The notes below the pieces were generated by a model. The model was not told the origin of the DNA and did not search any database. It saw only the letters and a list, made by a program, of their open reading frames with translations. From Liopterus haemorrhoidalis (Eukaryota; Arthropoda; Insecta; Coleoptera; Dytiscidae), in assembly GCA_963971575.1 (NCBI GenBank), contig OZ020623.1:12898980-12962979 (forward strand): a stretch of DNA of 64,000 nucleotides. Reading direction: 5' to 3'. Numbering within the stretch: position 1 is the stretch's first letter; every line of letters starts with the position of its first letter. Below, piece after piece: positions 11,227 to 23,041 of this stretch. The translations under genes were made by a program, and so were the position numbers.

Positions 11227-12700
11227 ATTATAATATAATTAATTAATAATAAATATGAAACTTAAGAAATTACATTAAAGTTTTGGTGTTGCTCAAAAAC
11301 TTGCTCTCAATTGCTCATAGCAAAATGCAAAAAAGTTATATACGATTTGAAAGAGAAATGATAGCTGTATACAACAACGCAAGTGCCAAGATCGTGATCC
11401 ACTACTAGCGCGAACACTGGGAGGGTAAGTAGACACTCGAAATCGGAGATCGATGCAAAATTACGCGCTCATAACTCCCGAACTAATCGTCGTAAAAGAA
11501 ATCGGGTTTGTTTCGTTTGATAAACACAAGCCAATTGGCAAAGCGTCCACAATATACCGATTGGCAAAGTCGACTGTCAAAGCCAAGTGACGGGACGTCT
11601 ACACTGTTAACTCAGGGTAATAAGCGTATCAGTCTGTTATCAGGCCTGTTCAGCATAGCTTGTGAACGTATTTGTAAGAGGCTTGATACTGCTGGCACAT
11701 CCACACTACTTTCTCCAACGGAGAAAGCCCACCCCCCAATTTATTTTATCCTCTGGCCCGCGGCTTCTGCCAGATAGAAGGTTTGTTCGTTTGTCTGCTT
11801 AAATCACACTAGAGCAAGTCTAGCAACATTTTAGGCGTTCGTTTGTATAAGAATAGTTGATATAATAGTGTTCGTTTGTCCAAAGTAACTTACGCTAGAT
11901 CACATCGAGCAAGCTAAACTTGCTCGGTCTCAAGAAGTGGAACAGGTAGAGTAGAGCAGGAAATATAACCTCTAAATAAAGAAGTTTTTTGACAAGTGTT
12001 ATTATAACCATACAAAATACTTATCATATAATTGACAGAGGAGTCCGTGTATTCTCTGTTGATGGCGTCACTGCCGAAATACGTATAGAGTATATTAAAC
12101 TGATATTTGTGAAACTTACCGAGTGTTTTATTTATTAATCTTAAAATACTTATCATTAAAGGTTATTACGCAATATTCTAAATAATTATTACATTTGAGA
12201 TGGATCTGGGTCGGGGACATATAAAAAAAATAATCAATAAGCACAAAAACTATACTGGTCTTCTTTTTGGATAGTATAACCCACGAAATTGCAGTAAGAA
12301 ATGTTCAGGTGGAGAACAACGCATTAATAAGAATAAACGACAATATTTCTTCTTTGGCAAATAGCCGTTCGTTTGTGAAGATCGGACAGCATAGCTCAAA
12401 CTTACCCTTGCAGTCATAAGATCATGATCTAACTGCTGGACTTAAGCAATCTAGATCACAGAAACGAACAAACTTATGTCCCGCGTAGATAAAACTCGCC
12501 ATGCGTGTTCTAGATCTAACTTACAGCCCAGATCTGGCTCCTTGAGTATCTCCATATTAAAAGCAATAGAAACTAGAATTCGTTGGAGTAACAATGTTGA
12601 AATTTCTGTACTGCGTTACTGCGTGTATTTTCATATTGTAGGCGTTAAAATTATCATAAGAAAACCTTTAGAAATAATTTCCTTTTAGTTTCAACATTTG
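11227..12700. other. No gene; possible TIR pair at 11781 and 12473
   Basis: GTTTGTTCGTTT at 11781-11792 has an exact inverted copy at 12462-12473. The motif CGTTCGTTTGT occurs three more times between them. No target duplication is visible and no coding sequence is enclosed, so this may be a MITE. The reading frames present are short and show no family signature. Confidence 0.35.
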
Positions 12701-15090
12701 GCGTCAGATGTCTATCGTATAATCTAAGTGAGTTATAAAACAATGTTTATGATTGCCATTTAATGAACTGGAAACAATAATGCGTTTTATTATAAGGCCT
12801 GAAGAAATCAACGAGAATAGGATTTAAAAAAAAAAAAACACGTTTAAGACATAAGACAAAGACTTCAGATATGAAACTCTCTAAACATTTCTGTTTCAAC
12901 GTGTTTTAGAATTCTCAAATACGGTTTTCTTGTTGTTAATTCATTGAAATTAAATGGAAAAAGTATCAGTGACTCGTTTGATTGACAAAGTTCATGTAAC
13001 ACGGAACAAAAATGAATTACGTTATTGGGAGGACCCATTAGAGTTTATGAAAAAGTACTACCATTTGTCCTGTACTGCATTTAACTATAGTCTCACACGA
13101 AGCAGAAATTGATTTTATAGAACAGGTGCGAAAATTTTAAAACTCTTATGTATCATTTTCATGCTGGTGTTGGAAGCGTGGAACAAGAAATTCAACCAAT
13201 AGGATCGCTCTATTCTGACAAAACCCGTACCATGGTGTCGTAGGCGCGGTGTCGCAAGTTCAGAAATTTCAACTCTAGCGCTGGCCGCACCATCGAAACC
13301 ATAGAAACAGATATATTTTTTGGAATGGTGAGATCTTTAGGGAGACACTTATATTAATATCCTAAAAAAAAATAAAGAGACGTAAATTGATGTAGCGAAA
13401 TAGCGACTTTTACAATGCTGTCGGTAGTCATAATGTTTATTATTATGGATTCGGTTTCAAATATCTGGTCTGCAGAAATGTCATGCAGTGTATACTAATA
13501 ATACATCCCCAAGCAGGGGCCAACAGAACCTTCATTCTAAACTGTGATGTGAAGTAAAAAAGATTGTGTATTAAATTCTTTTCTTGTAATTGAAGTAACT
13601 GTCTGTGTTTTTTGTGTCTCATTTTTTGCAACAAGGTAAAATAATCTCCCTGTTGCCTTCTGTTTCTATGTATATATGGGACGTACCCACCATCGCTTTT
13701 CTTCATATCGCAATAAGTCTAAATATGCATAAAAAAGAGCTAGACGTCTCCTTCGATTTGATAATATATTTAGTGAAATTGAATAACCGTTTACTCCAAA
13801 TAATTGTATAAAGCTTTAGGTTAGATTTGAGATAGATACAAATGTTGTCAAAACCGAAAACGCGCACTTATCACGCTTCCCACCCCACCATGAAATTCGA
13901 ACTTGTAAATATAACACCACGCCTCTCATCCCTGTCGCGCCTTTGACACTACCATGAAAATGAGGCATTAGTTTTAAAATAGACTTAAACAATATATTCC
14001 ATAGCAACGTTAATTCAATTTATTTTAAAGACTAACGTCTTAGATTTTAATTTTTAGATTCTTAATGGCATAACGATAAAATTCTTAGAAAACTGACTGG
14101 AATAACTAGTAAACAATAACTTATAACGCCTCCAAACTGTTCCAAAAGTTAAAAATAATCATCCATAACTTTTGTTTACATTACAACACTGCCATCTCTG
14201 TTTAACGGGGAGTATTATCCTTGTTTATTACTGACGTCATAGCTCCTGCATATAGAGGTACTTTAATTGTGCAATTAGGTTGTTTTTTGTGTCTCAAGGA
14301 TAATTTTTTTCATATTAATGGGCATTAACCTAAAGTTTGTAGGCTGGATACCTGGTAGACTGCATAGGAACAGAAAAAAAAATTGCAAGGACATGCCTAA
14401 ATCAGTGTTTATAAAAATGTTGCAGCAGAAGACTACAAGGCACCCGAAAATGCAGAGTTACGACTTAAAAACTCAATATGCTTTAGAACTGGAGTCTGAA
14501 ACCGGCGGCACCTGAGGCACTTAGCTTTAAAAAGTGCGAGTTTTGTTTTAAGTAGAAAAATATAGAATTTCTTATAGGTAGTTTTCGAAAGAAATTTTTG
14601 CGGGAGGTCTTGAGGTGCTAGCTATTCTTTAAGGATGATTTCCAATTGACGTAGACGTAGAACGTAGAAATAAAACGTAGAACGTAGATTTTGTTGCTTT
14701 GGTTTCCAATAAACTTAGAATATCGTGTCATAACTCATTAAGTTAACCTCTTTGTAGAAGAAGTTTCTTATAAAGTGTCGAATAACATGTATTCGTCAAA
14801 TAATATGGAAGATTTAGCAATGCTAACAATTTTTATTGTTACTGTTACAGACCAATTTAGCAACCAGAGCCTCCACGTTGGTGTTAGCCACCCGTGTACA
14901 AACATACTTAAGACCGGTTTTTATAGAATCTAACTGAATGTCGCCCGTGCGCAATCTTCTATAATATCGCCCTCTACTAGTAGGGTTCTATAGAATCGAC
15001 CCCAAATGCCGCCCATTTGTTGAGACGCCGGGCCGCAGCGTGTGTGCTGCGCACGGGCAAAATGTTTCCACAATTAGTTTATCTATTATA
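12701..15090. other. Intergenic, mostly featureless
   Basis: No transposase or domain signature. A small ACGTAGAACGTAG tandem lies at about 14646-14690. An inverted pair, GCCCGTGCGCA at about 14943 and TGCGCACGGGC at about 15046, brackets a ~110-bp GC-richer patch. A CAGRGGTTYY-like hAT end is not present here. Confidence 0.45.
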
Positions 15091-15605
15091 CAGGGTGTTA
15101 GGTAAATGTCCGGCACAATTTAAAAGACAGCATGGTGACGTAGAATGCCATCGATTTTTCCTTTGCCAATTTTCTCTAAAATGTAAATTTCGTCCAAAAG
15201 CTGCCCCAAATTTTTTCATATTTCATATTAATCCAGAAGTTGTGTAGTTGCCACAAAGAAAAACATATTTTAATTGTAGTTGAATAATAGAATATCAAAG
15301 TACGTGTACATCATAATCTAAAATTTTGTTCCGATTTTATTAAAAAAAAATGGCACATTACACAATTGAAGAATATCCATTTTGTTGAAATAAAATTTCG
15401 GTATTGTTTCCATGGTTTCTATTTATCTCAGTCACATATGTGATTGTTGTAACAGACAAAATATTAGTGGTTCCTAACCGGTGGTACTGCATCGATTATG
15501 AAGCGATATACGCATCTTATCCAAAAATGGTTGAGGACTTTCTAGCTCTAAATGGGCCAACAATGCTGCCTTTAAAATTGTGCCGGACATTTACCTAACA
15601 CCCTG
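15091..15605. mobile_element. 515-bp MITE of Tc1/mariner type
   Basis: CAGGGTGTTAGGTAAATGTC at the left and its reverse complement at the right form a TIR of at least 33 bp, including CGGCACAATTT. Both ends are flanked by TA (15089-15090 and 15606-15607). The interior has no transposase. Confidence 0.85.
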
Positions 15606-15699
15606 TATATCAAACAATATATATTCATTATTAAACAATAATCTAGCCATGGCAATAATTTATTTCCGTTATTTCAATACCGCGAACTCAACAAATGTT

Positions 15700-15857
15700 G
15701 ACAGGTTCTACCTATCTAAGTTTACAGAAAATAAACAAAATATAAATTATTTACATAAAATGTGCATAAAAAATAACAAAAATACCGCAAAAAACATATA
15801 CAAAAACTTTCGCGGACCACTAAAATTTTTCTGCGGACCACCTGTTGAGTAACACTG
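15700..15857. mobile_element. hAT MITE right-end fragment
   Basis: The sequence ends GCGGACCACCTGTTGAG followed by TAACACTG, the mirror of a hAT CAGTGTT-type terminus. The preceding ~140 bp matches the right half of the MITE at 38944-39252, including AATATAAATTATTTACATAA. The left half is not convincingly present. A further hAT-like end, TGGTCACCCTA, lies just downstream at about 15910. Confidence 0.6.
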
Positions 15858-15984
15858 GTATAGAGGATATTACTTAAAAAAGAGTATAATACTCTAAAAA
15901 AGTACGTCTGGTCACCCTAGTGTTATTAACGAAACGTTGTGTTTCTGAAATATGTCAATACTTTTATCAAAAAATTGATGTGAA

Positions 15985-17025
15985 GTGTGAATTTTCACAC
16001 ATTTCTGGGTTTTGCAGGCATTTAGTAACTGAACGATGATTATTTGGGATGCCAAAACAAATTTTATGTCAAAATATTTTTTTATGAATTTTAATTCGAA
16101 TGCCTAATACCATTATTTGAGTTTCTAAATATATGCAGTATTTTTTTTATATAGCAAAGTTCATTAAGATTTTGAAAATTGCACCTATGGCTTCCATTGG
16201 TTGCTTACATCATAAGTCCCGCCCTTTGATTTCGTCAAACATACAATTAAATTATAATTTCAACACTTTCCACTGGTTATTAAATTTACGCTTTTAAAAA
16301 TTAAATGCACTATTTACCAAATATAACTAGAATTTTAACAAAATAATTTAAACAAAATAAAAATGCAAAAAAAATAAATAAAATCAACAGGATTCGAACC
16401 CTAGTTTGCAAGTTAACTTATATTATAAAGCGCACGATGAATCCAACCACGCCACGAGAGTTATTGTTGTGATATGTTACACAACGTATTAAATAGCTAA
16501 CATATTTTAGTTAAAAACACAAAAAATGCGTTATTTTCCGAAAACATAATCTGATCAAAAATTCCTGTTGTACTATTCCGGTTCACACCAATGTACATTA
16601 CTTAGAATTTTTTCAGATTTTTAGTTTAAGCCATCTGGGCTACAGGGTGTGGGACAAAATTTTTTTTGCACAATTTTGGCAAAAATCGCATCAAAATAAT
16701 TTATTTTGCAAAAATAAAATTTTGATCGTTAATCCACGTACTAAGGGCTTTCATTTGATACCCTACTCAGAATTTAAAAAAAATATTTTTTTTTTCGATG
16801 AGCACATATTTGTTTATATTTTTAGAGGGATATGTTTTTTAGATGTTTTAGTATTTTTCCTATGTGCGGGTCAACGAGTTGTATAAGCATGCCAAATTTC
16901 AACTCTCTAGGTTTAGCCGTTTGGCTACAATTTTGACCGAACAGACAGACAGACAGACAGACAGACAGACGACAAAATGACGGTATAAGGGTTTTTTGGT
17001 CATACCTACAAAACCCTAAAAAGAC
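15985..17025 (-). repeat. ~1-kb interspersed repeat with internal tRNA-like promoter (copy 1)
   Basis: The segment is repeated in opposite orientation at 29395-30445, and part of it at 60431-60850. On the minus strand it opens with TTTAGGGTTTTGTAGGTATG and a (GTCT)n run (plus strand 16943-16969). It ends with CAGAAATGTGTGAA near 15990. Halfway along is a tRNA-like stretch: the minus strand gives A box TGGCGTGGTTGG (plus 16443-16454) and B box GGTTCGAATCC (plus 16390-16400). No coding sequence. It resembles a tRNA-derived SINE, except that the promoter sits in the middle, so it may be composite. Confidence 0.75.
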
Positions 17026-17931
17026 GAAAATTTTTATTTACAATTACATAGGTGATAATTTTAATAGATTAAATTCAAATATTTTATATGTAAAACATTC
17101 TTAAATGAAGTACTTGCTAAAGTTTTACGAAAATATTTAATCGTTAAATAAAATTTAACGTTTTATAAGTTAAAAATTGTGATACTTAGCTAATATATTC
17201 TTTTTAAATCTTTATTTAATTCTATTTTACATTGTAAATGTTTAAAATTTTTATTTTTATTTCATTTAATACGTGTGTACAATAAAAGACTTGTTTAAAA
17301 ATTTGTCACCAAAAATAAAAGTCCAAAAACATTAAATTAAAATACAAGTCGCATGTTGTTGCAATTCACATTGGTGGTTTAAAATTGTACATTTTGCAAT
17401 ATCAGAGGAGACAAAAATAAAATAATCTTATGGTCAAAATCTGAAGGTCATCTTAGAAAAAAATACATACAGCCATCGATGTATTATACCAGGTAATAAG
17501 ATATTAATGATATAGAGGTTTTTTTGATGTGGGATCACAAATTTAGGGTTTGTCTTCTTCTCATGCAAGTACTTCTTTTATTTTTATTTACCAAATTGCT
17601 TTGCAATTTTAGTTCTACAGGTAAAAATTCTTTAGATATGTTCGAGAAGTATTCAGTAAGACCACTGTTATTGGTAGAGCTGTGGACAAACGCGGATGTG
17701 GATAATTTATTATTTAGACTCTGGATGCGGATAAAATGCGGGTTGGATGCGGATATAGATTACTTATCCGGACTTTTTTTTTTAAATTGGTTTATTTAGG
17801 GGTGCTCCAACAACTTGGTTATTAGCACCTCGGGACATTAGTTTACATTGTTTCACATTTGGTACATATTGGTTTAGTTAAATTTACAGTTTTACATTAA
17901 TTTTGATACATTTTGTGGATATATATTATAT
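17026..17931. other. Intergenic, nothing recognised
   Basis: AT-rich sequence. A short GGATGCGGAT repeat occurs at about 17710-17755. No gene or complete element. Confidence 0.45.
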
Positions 17932-18013
17932 CAGCGTTTCTCAACCGGGGGGCTGGGGCCCCGTGGGGGGCCGTGAAAGCTTAGTCGGGGGGCCGCGAAG
18001 TCATATAAAATTG
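17932..18013. mobile_element. hAT element left end (CAGCGTTTCTCAACC)
   Basis: CAGCGTTTCTCAACCGGGGG is a hAT terminus. The following GGGGGGCCGCGAAGTCATA is shared with the copy starting at 33268. Mariner sequence begins at 18014, so the hAT copy is interrupted here. I cannot find its other end. Confidence 0.65.
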
Positions 18014-18044
18014 AATCCGCATTTCATACTTGTAGACCTGCGTT
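18014..18044. mobile_element. Solo mariner TIR abutting a mariner copy
   Basis: AATCCGCATTTCATACTTGT followed by AGACCTG is the right-hand terminus of the mariner family at 3728. It sits head to head against the left end of the next copy, with only a few bases between. The left end of that copy lacks its normal CCAGGTCTGC start. The arrangement suggests an aberrant excision or a nested insertion into an older end. Confidence 0.6.
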
Positions 18045-19330
18045 GTAGACTACAAGTATGAAATGCGGTTTTTTTTCAAACTTGCCGCGCAAACAGAGTG
18101 TATAGTTCAAAGTTTCAACACATATGGCGTTTTGTTAAGTTATCATTAAGTGTCAAATGCGTATAGGTTATAATTTGAAAAGTGATCATATAGTTTTGTT
18201 TTACTGTTTTAAAAATGTCAAATTTTGTGCCAAATAAAGAACATTCGCGGACAGTACTACTGTTTTGTTTTCATTTGAAAAAAACTGCTGCTGAATCATA
18301 ACGACTGCTTCGAGAAGCTTATGGTGAATATGCTCCATCGCAAGATACGTGTGAACGATGGTTTCGGCGTTTCAAAAGTGGTGACTTTGATCTTACAGAC
18401 AAAGAACATGGAAAACCTCCAAAAAAATATGAAGATACAAAATTGGAAACATTGCTACAGGAAGACGCTAGTCAATCACAAAAACAACTAGCAGAGCAGT
18501 TAGGCGTTAGTCAACAAGCTGTTTCCAATCGCCTACGAGAGATGGGTAGGATCCAGAAAGTCGGCAGATGGGTTCCACATGCATTGAATGAGAGGCAGAT
18601 GGAAAAAACGCAAAAACACTTGTGAAATTTTGCTTTCACGATACAAAAGAAAGTCTTTTTTGCATCGTATCATTACTGGCGATGAAAAATGGATTTATTT
18701 TGAAAATCCCAAACGCAAAAAATCATGGGTGAACCCAGGCTCACCATCCACATCAACTGCAAGACCGAATCGCTTTGGCAAAAAGACAATTCTTTGTACT
18801 TGGTGGGACCAAAAGGGTGTGGTCTATTATGAATTGTTAAAACCTGGTAAAACAGTTAATACCCAACGCTACCAACAACAACTGATTGAATTGAACCATT
18901 CGCTGCTCATAAAACGACCAGAATAGGAAAGAAGACAGCACAAGGTAATCTTTCTTCACGATAACGCTCCATCACATAAAGCAAAAGCAGTTTGCAACAC
19001 ATTGGAGGCACTCAAGTGGGAAGTGCTACCCCATGCCGCTTACTCACCAGACTTGGTCCCTTCAGATTACCACTTGTTCGCATCGATGGGTCACGCACTT
19101 GCCGAGCAGCACTTTTGTTCATATGAAAATTTGAAAGAATGGCTAGATGAATAGTTTGCGGGGAAAGGGGAAGAGTTCTACTGGCGAGTTATTCACAAAT
19201 TGCCTGAAAGATGGGAAAAATGTATAACTTCTAATGGAGCATACTTTGAATAAATAAACTTTTACTGTTCTCTTGAGTTTAATGTGTTTTATTTTTTAAA
19301 AAAATCCGCATTTTATACTTGTAGACCTGG
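18045..19330 (+). mobile_element. Decayed second mariner copy
   Basis: Colinear with 3728-5011 over its full length, at high identity. The right TIR, ending AGACCTGG at 19330, is intact and followed by TA. The left TIR starts within CTACAAGTATGAAATGCGG but has lost its outermost bases. Confidence 0.88.
18215..19253 (+). pseudogene. Mariner transposase pseudogene (copy 2)
   Basis: Same protein as at 3899-4935. Breaks: an in-frame TAA after AAES near 18298, an extra A in the run at about 18602-18606 that shifts the frame, a stop at about 18924 in place of the Tyr codon after RPE, and a Trp-to-stop change near 19153. This copy keeps the base near 18988 that the first copy lost. The two copies therefore decayed independently, and this one is older or less constrained. 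Confidence 0.88.
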
Positions 19331-19353
19331 TACATATTTACTGGACAACTAAT

Positions 19354-19381
19354 TTAAATAAATAAATAAATAAATAAATAT
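19354..19381. repeat. (AAAT)n microsatellite
   Basis: About seven tandem AAAT units in the spacer after the mariner copy. Confidence 0.9.
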
Positions 19382-19989
19382 ATCAAGCATTATTTACTAC
19401 CAATCCCTTCATAAAAACAGTTTTCCAATCCCTGATTATAATGATGAAACTGTTTTACTGTGTTTATAAATTTATTATTGTTATTATTTTCCTGGTAACA
19501 TATTCTAAAAAGTAGTGAGTCATTGTTTTGAAATCAGGAAAAAATCTAAATTGCATGACAGAATTTTTATGAGCATGATGACGAAAGTAAAGGGTTGTTT
19601 ATTTCAATGAGTCAGAATACAAACCACTTACCACATAATAGTTGTTGTGATTTGTAAACAAATACTACTGAATACTGAATATCTGACGGTCAATGAAATC
19701 TACTACTGCATATCATTAGATAGGTGCAAAGTTTGCTAATTAATTGTTTACGTTTCGACTATTGTCTTTAACATTAACATTGTAAATTCAAATTTGTTTG
19801 TAATAGATCAACTGTGATGGTAGTTTACCACCTTTTAAATTATGAATTATGAAAGCTTTAAACCTACGTCAGGCACTGAATCTGAAAGAGTACAGGCGGC
19901 TTTTTTAAATTATGCTCCGAGTTACAGATAACTCAAGAGTACAGTAATCTTTCTATTTACGCCAATGCACATGAAAGTTGAACTTACTT

Positions 19990-21660
19990 AATCCTAAGTC
20001 TTTCTACCTTTTGGTGTAAGGCGTTGTTGGACTAGAGTCAAGGTACCTCTTCCGGTGGTCTTTTCCATATTTATCTCCAGGCTTTTCTATTTGAGATGCT
20101 GGTTTTGACATCCGTCCATCTGACTCCTCGTCTCTCTGTCGTTTGTCTCACTTCGTCCTTCCAGGTCTTAATTGGTCGTCTTCTTCTTCTTTTTTCTATC
20201 GACCTCGCCTCATAAACTGCTTTAGCTGTTCTTTCATCTCCCATCCTTTGTACATATCCTAGCCATCCCAGTTGAACTTCTTGTATAAGCCATTCAACTG
20301 GTTTTGTTTGAAATTCTTCGCTAAATGTCGCGTTTCTAATCCGGTCCATCTTCGTCTTTCCCGCTATTTTCCTTAAAAATCTCATTTCAGTACTTCTAAT
20401 TTTACTCTGGTGTTTTATCGTGGTAGTCCACGATTCACTGGCATATGTACACTGTTATGTTATTGGCACCGTTATCCTTTTGAAAACCTCTACTTTTGGT
20501 TCAGTGTGGATCTGTTTATTTCCAAGAAATCTGCCTCTGATGGCATTAAATAGCCTTCCTGTTCTTCCTATTATTTCCATTATTTCGTCATTCAGGTCTT
20601 CATCTGTATTTATTGTTGCTCCCAGGTATTTGTAATTGTTCACTTGTTCTAAGTTTATGTCTTCTATTTTTATACACTGTCTCTTGTTCTCTGTCATTTC
20701 CATTTATTATCATTGTCTTTGTCTTATTTTTGATTATCACCATATTCTTTTTCTTTAATTTTGTGTAGTACACTTCTATATTATGTTCCAGTTCGTGTTC
20801 GTTTTCTGCCGGTATTATCATATCATCTGCATAGCATAGTTCTGTTATTTTTACTTCTTTCATCTTCCAGTACCCTACCATGTACGGCTTTGTTTTCTTC
20901 TTACATTGTTTTACCACGTCGTCAAACACAAGTGCGAAGAGGAGTGGACTCAGCACACAACCTTGCCTGAGGCATATTCCCGTAGAGAATGTTTTTGAAG
21001 TTTCATGCCTTGTTCTAACATAGCTTTTGCTACTTTGGTACAAGCTCTTCACGTGGCTGATTGTGTCTGCCTTTATACCTCCATTTCTTAGACATGTATA
21101 GACATCCTCTCTATTTATCCGGTCAAAGGCTTTCTCTAAGTCGATGAAACAGGCGTATATTTGTTTCCGTCGTTGTCTTGCTTCTTCGCATATTTGCCTT
21201 ATTAGCAATATGTGGTCCTGGGTCCCTCTGTTGGTTCTGAATCCACACTGGGTGTCCTCCATCGTTTCTTCCAATTTTTCTCGGATTCTTGTTTCCAAGA
21301 TTCTAGCATATAGCTTACCTGGTACTTGCCAGTCTTGTTCTTCTCTCTTTAATGGCTTCGTTCATTACTTCCCTTAGTTTTTTTCGTCTGAGTTCTCCCG
21401 CGTATTTGATCATTTCCGGTGTGATATTATCGTGTCCCGGTGCTTTTCCGATTTTTAGTCTATATATTGCCTTTTCCAACTCTTCTACGGTGATGCGTTT
21501 TTCCTTTGTGTTTCTTACCGGTTCTATTTCTTCCCGTCTTTTTATTTCCTGCAGTTTTGGTATCCTGTTTTGTCCTTTGTCTGTATCCAAAAGTGTTTCA
21601 AAATTCTGCTTCCATCTTTCAATTATATCCTCTTCCTTTCTGAGTATATTTAGCACCTAA
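19990..21660 (-). mobile_element. 5'-truncated RTE-like LINE, minus strand
   Basis: Reverse-transcriptase coding sequence runs from 21656 down to 20071 in several frames, with a short untranslated end near 20000. This block is clearly less AT-rich than its flanks and uses many C/T-rich codons on the plus strand. The endonuclease domain is absent. Confidence 0.8.
20071..21656 (-). pseudogene. RTE-like reverse transcriptase, multiply frameshifted
   Basis: This would encode the RT of a non-LTR retrotransposon. In order on the minus strand: ERWKQNFETLLD and LKIGKAPGHDNITPEMIKY (21315-21656); CGFRTNRGTQDHI, YACFIDLEKAFDRI and LRQGCVLSPLLFALVFDDV, then the catalytic ELCYADDMI box (20600-21298); NYKYLGATINTDEDLNDEI (20455-20703); MRFLRKIAGKTKMDRIRN and LGWLGYVQRM (20071-20385). 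Motif order and wording fit the RTE-like endonuclease-RT group. At least three frameshifts separate the blocks, so it is dead. Confidence 0.85.
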
Positions 21661-22054
21661 CATAACGGCATTATTACTATCCATAGACCAGGAAGTAATT
21701 GCAAGTTTTAAAAAATATTATCTGAAATACACATTTCAACAAATGTTTGATAAGCTAGAAGCGGATAAACAAATAACATTGCTCGAGTTTTGTCGCAATT
21801 GTAACATCGCTATTACCATCGAAAATATGGAAAAAAAGAGGGCAGAAAGACTTTTTGGCATTTTACATCGGTCTATTTCTGCAACTCCTTGAGGCTAATC
21901 GCCAACGCCAGAGGGCGAGCTGCTACACTTGGATGAGTGGTGGATTATTGTGAAAATGAGAGTAATGAAATGGGACTATTTTTACTAGTCGGAACTGCGT
22001 GTTTTACTAACTCGGCCACTCCGTTGGCTGTGGTAAGACTTAAAGAACACATCC
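21661..22054. other. Spacer, possibly upstream Tigger remains
   Basis: No clear translation. The following Tigger fossil may extend into it in a heavily degraded form. Confidence 0.35.
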
Positions 22055-22535
22055 ATGAATGCTGTCTGGAAAAATCTTTGGCCAGATTAAGTTTCCAGCT
22101 TCACAGACGATTCTAGTTTATTAGAAACTGTTAACTTCGGAATTGCCGAGATAGTGGCAAAAGGAAAACAATTAGAAATTGAAGGATTTAATGATTTGAA
22201 TACTTCTGATATCGAAGAACTTTTCCTATCACACGATGCTGAATTGACAACAACTAATGATCTTATTGAATTAAATCAAAAAGAGTCAGGAAAGAAGAGG
22301 ACCAATCAGATGATGAAGAGGAAGCACCTTACCGGTTTACAACCCGGTTCTATATCTAAGATTCAAAAAACTATTAATTTTATTGAAAACATAGATCCTG
22401 ATGGCGAGGAAGTGGCTCAGGGGATTAAAAGATCAGATGGCTCCGTATGAACTCATTCTAGAGGAAAGAATACGAACAAGTAAGCAGCAGAATCTGGAGA
22501 GGTTCTTTATACCCTCAACATCAACAAAAGAGTGA
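22055..22535 (+). pseudogene. pogo/Tigger-like transposase C-terminal remnant
   Basis: Translation from 22055 gives MNAVWKNLWPD, a stop, then VSSFTDD, IAEIVAKGKQLEIEGFNDL, DIEELFLSHDAELTTTNDL and IELNQKE. A frame change then leads to a basic tail, LERFFIPSTSTKE, and a stop at 22533-22535. The wording matches the C-terminal region of Tigger/jerky-type DDE transposases, which have WKxLWP, an acidic SHxxELT block, and a FF-containing tail. The catalytic domain is missing, and an in-frame stop plus a shift show that it is not functional. Family assignment is from pattern recognition only. Confidence 0.65.
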
Positions 22536-23041
22536 ATTTCAGTCATTTAAAATTTGATTGATTTTGAATAGATATGTAGCAGTAAGATGCTTTAATTTTT
22601 CTGATTCTATTTCACCAAGAGTTAAATATTTCAGAATATGGAACAAATGTCTATTTTTTACACGGCTTTCTATTGCTCGCGTAAATTGAAACAGTGGATA
22701 TGAAAAATGGATACATGTAAACAACAAATATTTAATGCCTCATCGGATTAATCTGTTAATACGTTACTGTTGCTGTTATCTTATACGCATACTGAATAAA
22801 AGAAACATTGCATGAGCAAACACAAATAAATATGACAGAAGTCTGTTCGAAAAATGTAACAGACGCGAAGGTGTTGGTAACGGGCTGTAAAGAGTCAATT
22901 ACCATTGAATATCACAGAAATGGATCAAAACATTAAAATAAGGTGCAAGACTTCACAAATAAAACAGTTCTATTCTCTCAGGAATAGTTTCAGCCTGTCC
23001 ATTACCTAAAGCAACTGACAAGTCATAGGACAGGCCTTATA
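22536..23041. other. Intergenic, nothing recognised
   Basis: No domain or element end visible. Confidence 0.45.

Noticed and set aside
11781..12473. A 690-bp MITE with GTTTGTTCGTTT termini.
   Set aside because: Exact 12-bp inverted ends but no target duplication and no family resemblance; left as a note only.
15455..15860. A complete hAT MITE starting at AGTGGTTCCTAACCGGTGG (about 15464) and ending at 15857.
   Set aside because: Its left end would lie inside a different, well-bounded MITE (15091-15605), and no 8-bp duplication was found; only the right-hand fragment is kept.
20420..21660. Plus-strand reading frames of 60-100 codons across this block.
   Set aside because: They mirror the minus-strand RTE-like reverse transcriptase and have no motif of their own.
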